In this document: piece by piece, positions 5,367 through 10,004 of the stretch | Layout of the letters: every line of letters begins with the position of its first letter | Position numbering within the stretch: position 1 is the stretch's first letter | Assembly (NCBI GenBank): GCA_023145535.1 | Contig: JAGLDQ010000080.1 | Span: 1 to 10,004 of the forward strand | Length of the DNA stretch: 10,004 nucleotides | Origin: Cocleimonas sp. | Lineage (GTDB): Bacteria; Pseudomonadota; Gammaproteobacteria; Thiotrichales; Thiotrichaceae | Reading direction: 5' to 3' | Translations under genes and position numbers: made by a program | Notes under the pieces: generated by a model | What the model saw: only the letters and a program-made list of their open reading frames with translations | Told to the model about the DNA's origin: nothing | The model's database searches: none

Positions 5367-7997
5367 TCATAATTTATTACTTATAACATATGACAAACAA
5401 CGATGATGCGTGCCAACATACATATCAAAAACATTAGGTGGTATTTTATCAAAATAATGCTTTATAGCTTTAATTCGTTGCTTCTCGCCATTACAATAAG
5501 CAACTGAATTTGATTCAACAATTAAAAACAAAACCAAGTTATATCTATTTTCTGACAGTATTCCCTCTCCTTTATAATACACAATATACTCATTATTGAC
5601 ACCATAGGACAAAATAATTTGTTCCGCTTTTTTTGAAAAAACAAGTGATTTTTTTGCATCAGAAGATGAGTTTTTATTTATATAAGATCTTAGAAGGTAC
5701 AATCTTGCTAATGTTATATTTTTATCTATATTGAGCTCTACTCTAATTTTATCACTCTCTGTCTCTTGAATAGACGCTATTAGATAATCAATATCCGATA
5801 ACTTTATATTCGGTGATTTAGCCGACAGTCTGCTTAGTAATGAGTCGTGACTTGCGCTGACATTATTAATGACATAATGGTCATCATACACATTGCTATT
5901 GATAACAAGCCATGAGAGAAAGGCTACTATTGCTACAGCACTACCCGATAATAAAAAATTTCTTAAAAACCTAAACCCCCGCTGTTTTTTACTACGATTA
6001 ATAATCGCTTCTTCTAACGCATCATTTTCCCAGTTAGTTGTTCCAAACTGCCCTTTTAGCACCATTTTTAAATCATAAGCATCTAACGCAACGCCACTGT
6101 ATTTATCATTCTCTTTCTTCCAATTAATCTTGCGATTATCAAGCGCTTTACGTGCCTTTTGCCCTGCTAGTTCTGATTTTTCAACATTGGTTTTAATCAA
6201 CTGCGCTAATGTGTCATGAGCTAAACGGGTTTCTTTCTGCTGATCATGCAATATGTTCGTCTGAGGCTCTATAATCAGATAACGATCTTTTAGCGCTTTA
6301 AGCAAAGCCGTACGATAATGAATATGAGAATAGAGTTTTTCATAGGCCTCACGGGTTAACAAACCCGATGTCCCTTGCTTCGTTGTATGAGCATGCAAAA
6401 CATCCAACAATAAGCCATTTTCTTTTGCTTCTTTTCCCCAGCTTTCCTTATCTGCAATATCGTCTAACTGTAGGCTTAAATGATTTTCAAGTAATAGCCC
6501 ACTTTGTTTTTCCTCTAAATATAAGGGTTCATCCCATATTCTTTCATGTTGGTGAACCACCCTATCCCATAATCGAGATAAAATTATTTGCAACGTCGGC
6601 GCTATATTCGATTGCTTATCAATTAATAAGTCATCCGCAATTTGTTCTGCAAGCTCTCCATCTTTTGGATTTTCAATCGCCAAACGATAATGCTTTTTTA
6701 AATGCGGTAATTCCGAAGGGCTTTTTATTACCTCCATAATGGATAATTTATCCAACGGCTTTAATAAGTAATTATGCAGATTTATTTTGTATTCATTACA
6801 TGCATCATATAAATCAGCAAACCATTCTTTACGTAAGCATAAAATTATCTTTATATTAGGGCGTGTTGTTCCATCACTAGGATATAAAAGGCGATGGAAC
6901 GTACTCAATAACGTCTTTAATGCGGGCGGTATATAAAAAGTATTCGATTGCTCTTTCTCAAAAAATATCTCCTCTAATTGATCCACAACCCAAACAGAGG
7001 GGAAATTATTTTTGGGCATTGCATTGATATTTTCTCGAATATCCTCAAGTTTTGATGCGCCAAATAATGCCTCTAGCACCTTCTGTGGCGAGTTCAATCC
7101 GCTATAACGTACACAATGAACAGTTTGATTTCGACTAGCCGCTTGTAAACGAGGAATTAAACCTGCCAGCAAAAAGGAAGACTTTCCAACGCCTGTGCCT
7201 CCATGTAATAAAAGCAGTGGCTCTTTGCTCGTATCAAGACTGTTTAAGACATCGACTACTTCCTGACATCGACCAAAAAACACCTCTGCATCGGCACGAG
7301 TATAATAAGACAGATTTTTAACGGGGTTGATCGGCAACTCATTGCGTTGAAGCGAAGGCAAGCGGTAACAAGGGGTTGCTGCATCAAGAAGCGTCCAATG
7401 AGGCTCACTGCTTTCCATAAACCAAGGCAAAGATTGCCCCCCTACGGGTTCGCTAAGATCCAGTGAACGAGCGACTTTCCCATTGAGCATCTCTACATCC
7501 GAGATGGCCTGCTCAAAAGAAGAGACCACCGCATTACCTTGCGTGACTAATGCCTGATAAAAACCATGACTAAATTGTTGCGCCGTTTTATCGACAATCG
7601 CTTGTTTAGTGCCAATAACATTAGGAATCCCCGCCAAAACAATGGCTTTTATGAGGGTTTCATTATCGCACCCATTGAGAAACACCAACTTAAGATTAGG
7701 GCATTTAGATAGTTTATCTGCCAACCCGCCTGAATGTGCATAACCCTCATCTAAGCGCAGCAAATCAGTCCCCGAATGCCCTGCAAAATGCAACATCACT
7801 AATCTTTCGCGTTGAATATTTAAGAGGTCAATAACCCCTTCAATGCTACTGTAATCAATCTCTTTTAATTCTAAGCCTATTTTATCGACGACGGGTTTTA
7901 ATAAATGGATTAGGTTTTTTCGCTCCTTACGAACACCATCGAGGTAAGCTTTTTGATCATTCGCAAATATCAATAAAATTAATGGGTTAGTCTTCAT
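5367..7997 (-). CDS. CHAT protease-STAND NTPase fusion with one transmembrane helix
   Basis: This 876-residue protein starts with a CHAT (caspase HetF associated with TPR) domain. VMLHFAGHSGTDLL (67-80) gives catalytic H74, and LKLVFLNGCDNE (102-113) gives nucleophile C110. VIGTKQAIVDKTAQQFSHGFY (127-147) is the typical following segment. A STAND-type P-loop NTPase follows: EVFFGRCQEVVDVL (238-251) precedes Walker A GGTGVGKSS (266-274). Walker B with its acidic tail is VWVVDQLEEIFF (335-346), the DQ-x-EE form usual in the nSTAND1 group. ILCLRKEWF (385-393) supplies a sensor-like arginine, and RLAHDTLAQLI (591-601) lies in the winged-helix part. A basic stretch (669-679) precedes a hydrophobic helix at about 680-700. 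By the positive-inside rule the protease and NTPase are cytoplasmic and residues 704-876 are outside. That tail is AT-rich, helical and not recognised. There is no strong Shine-Dalgarno before ATG 7997; the start is chosen because the CHAT first strand begins at once. It is the first gene of the cluster. Confidence 0.92.
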   Translation of the reverse strand: MKTNPLILLIFANDQKAYLDGVRKERKNLIHLLKPVVDKIGLELKEIDYSSIEGVIDLLNIQRERLVMLHFAGHSGTDLLRLDEGYAHSGGLADKLSKCPNLKLVFLNGCDNETLIKAIVLAGIPNVIGTKQAIVDKTAQQFSHGFYQALVTQGNAVVSSFEQAISDVEMLNGKVARSLDLSEPVGGQSLPWFMESSEPHWTLLDAATPCYRLPSLQRNELPINPVKNLSYYTRADAEVFFGRCQEVVDVLNSLDTSKEPLLLLHGGTGVGKSSFLLAGLIPRLQAASRNQTVHCVRYSGLNSPQKVLEALFGASKLEDIRENINAMPKNNFPSVWVVDQLEEIFFEKEQSNTFYIPPALKTLLSTFHRLLYPSDGTTRPNIKIILCLRKEWFADLYDACNEYKINLHNYLLKPLDKLSIMEVIKSPSELPHLKKHYRLAIENPKDGELAEQIADDLLIDKQSNIAPTLQIILSRLWDRVVHQHERIWDEPLYLEEKQSGLLLENHLSLQLDDIADKESWGKEAKENGLLLDVLHAHTTKQGTSGLLTREAYEKLYSHIHYRTALLKALKDRYLIIEPQTNILHDQQKETRLAHDTLAQLIKTNVEKSELAGQKARKALDNRKINWKKENDKYSGVALDAYDLKMVLKGQFGTTNWENDALEEAIINRSKKQRGFRFLRNFLLSGSAVAIVAFLSWLVINSNVYDDHYVINNVSASHDSLLSRLSAKSPNIKLSDIDYLIASIQETESDKIRVELNIDKNITLARLYLLRSYINKNSSSDAKKSLVFSKKAEQIILSYGVNNEYIVYYKGEGILSENRYNLVLFLIVESNSVAYCNGEKQRIKAIKHYFDKIPPNVFDMYVGTHHRCLSYVISNKL

Positions 7998-8214
7998 AAA
8001 TTAGCCAATGATTATCAGACAAATGGTGTTGTTTTCGATGAAATCATATGATATGACAAAATTTAATCATTATGGTTCTAAATTCATACCCATAATTGCT
8101 GATGGCGAACGCATCAAAAACGAAGATGCGTTGTCTTTCAACAACCCGCCTTACAAAAAATCGTGCAATAGAATAAACTCCCCCCTTTTAATCCCGCAAA
8201 TATTGGTGCATCAC
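7998..8214. promoter_or_regulatory. Divergent intergenic region with two dyads
   Basis: This 217-bp gap must hold the leftward promoter for the CHAT-STAND gene and a rightward promoter for the dehydrogenase. It contains a perfect 10-bp palindrome, ATCATATGAT (8043-8052), about 45 bp ahead of the CHAT-STAND start. It also contains a perfect 8-bp inverted repeat, AACGCATC (8108-8115) and GATGCGTT (8125-8132), with a 9-base loop. Either could be an operator. A weak rightward -10 candidate, TAAACT (8174-8179), has only a poor -35 (TTACAA, 8151-8156) at 17 bp spacing. Neither start codon is preceded by a good Shine-Dalgarno. No RNA gene or small open frame with a ribosome site is evident. Confidence 0.45.
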
Positions 8215-10004
8215 ATGAGCCGTTCAAATTCTCAGCCCTACCGTGAGATTCCCTATAATTACACCTCCTTTTCAGACCGTGAAATCGTTATCCGTGTGCT
8301 AGGCGATCATGCTTGGGGCATTTTGGAAAAGCTACGCGAGACACGTGAGACGGGACTCTCTTCGCATATGCTACTGGAGCTGCTAGGGGATATGTGGATG
8401 GTGATGCGTAACCCCTATATCCAAGATGATTTGCTCGATAATCAAAAGCGGCGTAACTCCTTAATCTCTACGATGAAAGAACGTTTGCAACGTATTAAAA
8501 AGCGGGCTGATCGTAATGAAAAAACGCTAGAGCTAGTACAGATCACTGCACAATCGATTAAACAATTCTCTGACTGGTTTGCTACATTTTATGATTTACG
8601 TAAAAAGGCCCTGCGAAAATTTAGCAAATTGACTGCAAAAGATAATATCTGTTTTGATGGCTTGGCACGTGTTTCCCACGTAACGGATGCGACAGACTGG
8701 CGGGTTGAATTGCCCTTTGTGGTGCTAACACCAGATACCGAGGAAGAAATCGCCGCGCTGGTGCAGTGCAGCATCCAACTCGGTCTAACGGTGATTCCGC
8801 GTGGTGGCGGCACAGGTTATACAGGGGGAGCAATTCCTCTGGATGAACTGAGCGCCGTGATTAATACCGAAAAGCTAGAATCACTCAGTGACATTAGCTA
8901 CCGCACTGACCTGCCTGATTTAGATGCGAATGTGCCCGTGATTCGCGCAGGTGCGGGCGTGATTACCCGTAGCGTCTCCGATCGTGCGGGCGCAGCGGGA
9001 TTAGTGTTTGCCGTTGATCCTACCTCACAGGATGCCTCTACCATTGGTGGTAATGTCGCCATGAATGCAGGCGGTAAAAAGGCGGTGATGTGGGGAACAA
9101 CGCTGGATAATCTCGTTTCATGGCGCATGGTCACCCCTGATGCGGACTGGATTACGGTAGAGCGCCTCAATCATAATTTAGGTAAAATTCATGAGCAGGA
9201 GCAAGTGCAATTTCGCGTCACCCATTTTGAAAAAAATGGCACAACGCAACAGGGTACGCCTGAAATATTAGACTTTAAGGGGCAATTTTTTCGTAAAGAA
9301 GGGCTGGGAAAAGATGTCACTAATAAATTCCTAGGTGGCTTGCCAGGGATTCAAAAAGAAGGGTGTGATGGACTGATCACCTCGGCTGAGTTTATTTTGC
9401 ATCGACTTCCTGAACAGGTGCGAACCGTCTGTTTGGAATTTTATGGGACGGATCTAAAAAAAGCCGTTCCTGCTATTGTTGAAATTAAAGACTATCTAGA
9501 TGCCAATCCCGATGTACTCTTATCAGGGCTTGAGCATTTAGATGAGCGCTATATAAAGGCGGTAAAATACACCCCAAAAGCGGCACGAGGCAGCTTACCT
9601 AAAATGCTGCTATTAGCCGATATTGTCAGTGATCATGAAGATGCACTCATTGAAGCCGTGGAGCGGGTGATCACGCTAGCTAAACAGCGCGAAGCCGAGG
9701 GCTTTATTGCCAGAACGCCTGCAGAGCGGCGTAAATTTTGGCTAGATCGTACCCGCACCGCCGCGATTGCCGCACATACTAATGCCTTTAAGATCAACGA
9801 AGATGTCGTGATTCCACTACACAATCTATCGCGCTATAGTGAGTCTGTTGAACGGATTAATATTCAGCAGTCCATACAAAATAAGCTGAATATCATCAAA
9901 GCAATGCAAGTGTGTTTTAGTGGTGATAATAGCGCCTTGTTTAAAAGCACCAGCTACAACCCAGAGGCAATTGATTTTTCCAGCTTAGAATTTAAAAAAG
10001 ACTA
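8215..10004 (+). CDS. DUF3683-type FAD-binding dehydrogenase (D-lactate dehydrogenase-like), N-terminal 596 residues
   Basis: The frame starts at ATG 8215 and is open to the right edge. REIPYNYTSFSDREIVIRVLG (10-30) and RNPYIQDDLLDN (65-76) are characteristic of the DUF3683 region at the start of long FAD/FMN-containing dehydrogenases in proteobacteria. A PCMH/VAO-type FAD domain follows: ELPFVVLTPDTEEEIAALV (165-183), the pyrophosphate-binding loop VIPRGGGTGYTGG (193-205), and DPTSQDASTIGGNVAMNAGG (268-287). GLPGIQKEGCDGLITSAEF lies further on. Full-length members are usually about 1,200-1,300 residues and add a 4Fe-4S and CCG-domain half, expected beyond the window. The family oxidises 2-hydroxy acids such as D-lactate and passes electrons to the respiratory chain; the exact substrate is not shown here. 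An in-frame GTG at 8206 is an alternative start, but neither has a clear ribosome site and the ATG fits the conserved N-terminus. It is transcribed away from the protease cluster and is probably the right-hand housekeeping flank. Confidence 0.92.
   Translation, partial: MSRSNSQPYREIPYNYTSFSDREIVIRVLGDHAWGILEKLRETRETGLSSHMLLELLGDMWMVMRNPYIQDDLLDNQKRRNSLISTMKERLQRIKKRADRNEKTLELVQITAQSIKQFSDWFATFYDLRKKALRKFSKLTAKDNICFDGLARVSHVTDATDWRVELPFVVLTPDTEEEIAALVQCSIQLGLTVIPRGGGTGYTGGAIPLDELSAVINTEKLESLSDISYRTDLPDLDANVPVIRAGAGVITRSVSDRAGAAGLVFAVDPTSQDASTIGGNVAMNAGGKKAVMWGTTLDNLVSWRMVTPDADWITVERLNHNLGKIHEQEQVQFRVTHFEKNGTTQQGTPEILDFKGQFFRKEGLGKDVTNKFLGGLPGIQKEGCDGLITSAEFILHRLPEQVRTVCLEFYGTDLKKAVPAIVEIKDYLDANPDVLLSGLEHLDERYIKAVKYTPKAARGSLPKMLLLADIVSDHEDALIEAVERVITLAKQREAEGFIARTPAERRKFWLDRTRTAAIAAHTNAFKINEDVVIPLHNLSRYSESVERINIQQSIQNKLNIIKAMQVCFSGDNSALFKSTSYNPEAIDFSSLEFKKD

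Noticed and set aside
6368..6739. Plus-strand open frame of 123 codons inside the CHAT-STAND gene
   Set aside because: It lies antisense to a region with clear STAND NTPase coding signal, has no ribosome site, and its translation has no recognisable domain; it is a shadow frame.
8589..9824. Several minus-strand open frames of 63-90 codons
   Set aside because: They are antisense to the dehydrogenase gene, which has strong FAD-domain motifs throughout; compositions are Ser/Arg/Ala-rich shadows.

Overview
The window looks like a chromosomal segment from a moderately AT-rich proteobacterium, probably a gammaproteobacterium. The main clue is the right-hand gene, a long FAD-dependent dehydrogenase with an N-terminal DUF3683-like region, a type I know from beta- and gammaproteobacteria. 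Genus cannot be assigned from sequence alone. Two ordinary metabolic genes flank an accessory block of about 6.5 kb whose contents are mostly cysteine-protease regulators.

Layout. Positions 1-1328 (minus strand) hold the N-terminal part of an RNase II/RNB-family exoribonuclease that runs off the left edge. Positions 1472-4272 (minus) hold two adjacent caspase-fold proteases: a 651-residue protein with a large C-terminal extension, and a 276-residue compact protein resembling a metacaspase. Positions 4273-4681 have no intact gene. They contain a 159-bp fold-back MITE-like element with 19-bp terminal inverted repeats and a TTA duplication, inserted into what looks like the 3' end of a decayed gene. 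Positions 4682-5326 (minus) encode a 214-residue basic, coiled-coil protein of unknown function. Positions 5367-7997 (minus) encode an 876-residue protein that joins a CHAT protease domain, a STAND-type P-loop NTPase, one transmembrane helix and a C-terminal domain predicted to lie outside the cytoplasm. Positions 7998-8214 form the divergent promoter region, and 8215-10004 (plus) carry the N-terminal half of the FAD-linked dehydrogenase.

How the genes may work together. All four complete accessory genes read the same way. The order of transcription is CHAT-STAND, coiled-coil protein, (remnant and MITE), metacaspase-like protein, long caspase. STAND NTPases are signal-gated switches, and CHAT and caspase domains are related clan CD proteases. 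In known prokaryotic immune systems a CHAT protease can activate a caspase-like protease by cleavage. A reasonable inference is a proteolytic-cascade or regulated-death/defence module: a membrane-tethered STAND switch licenses its CHAT domain, which acts on one or both caspases and/or the coiled-coil neighbour. The domain calls rest on visible motifs. The cascade and its defence role are inference. The MITE now splits the cluster into two halves and may alter their co-expression.
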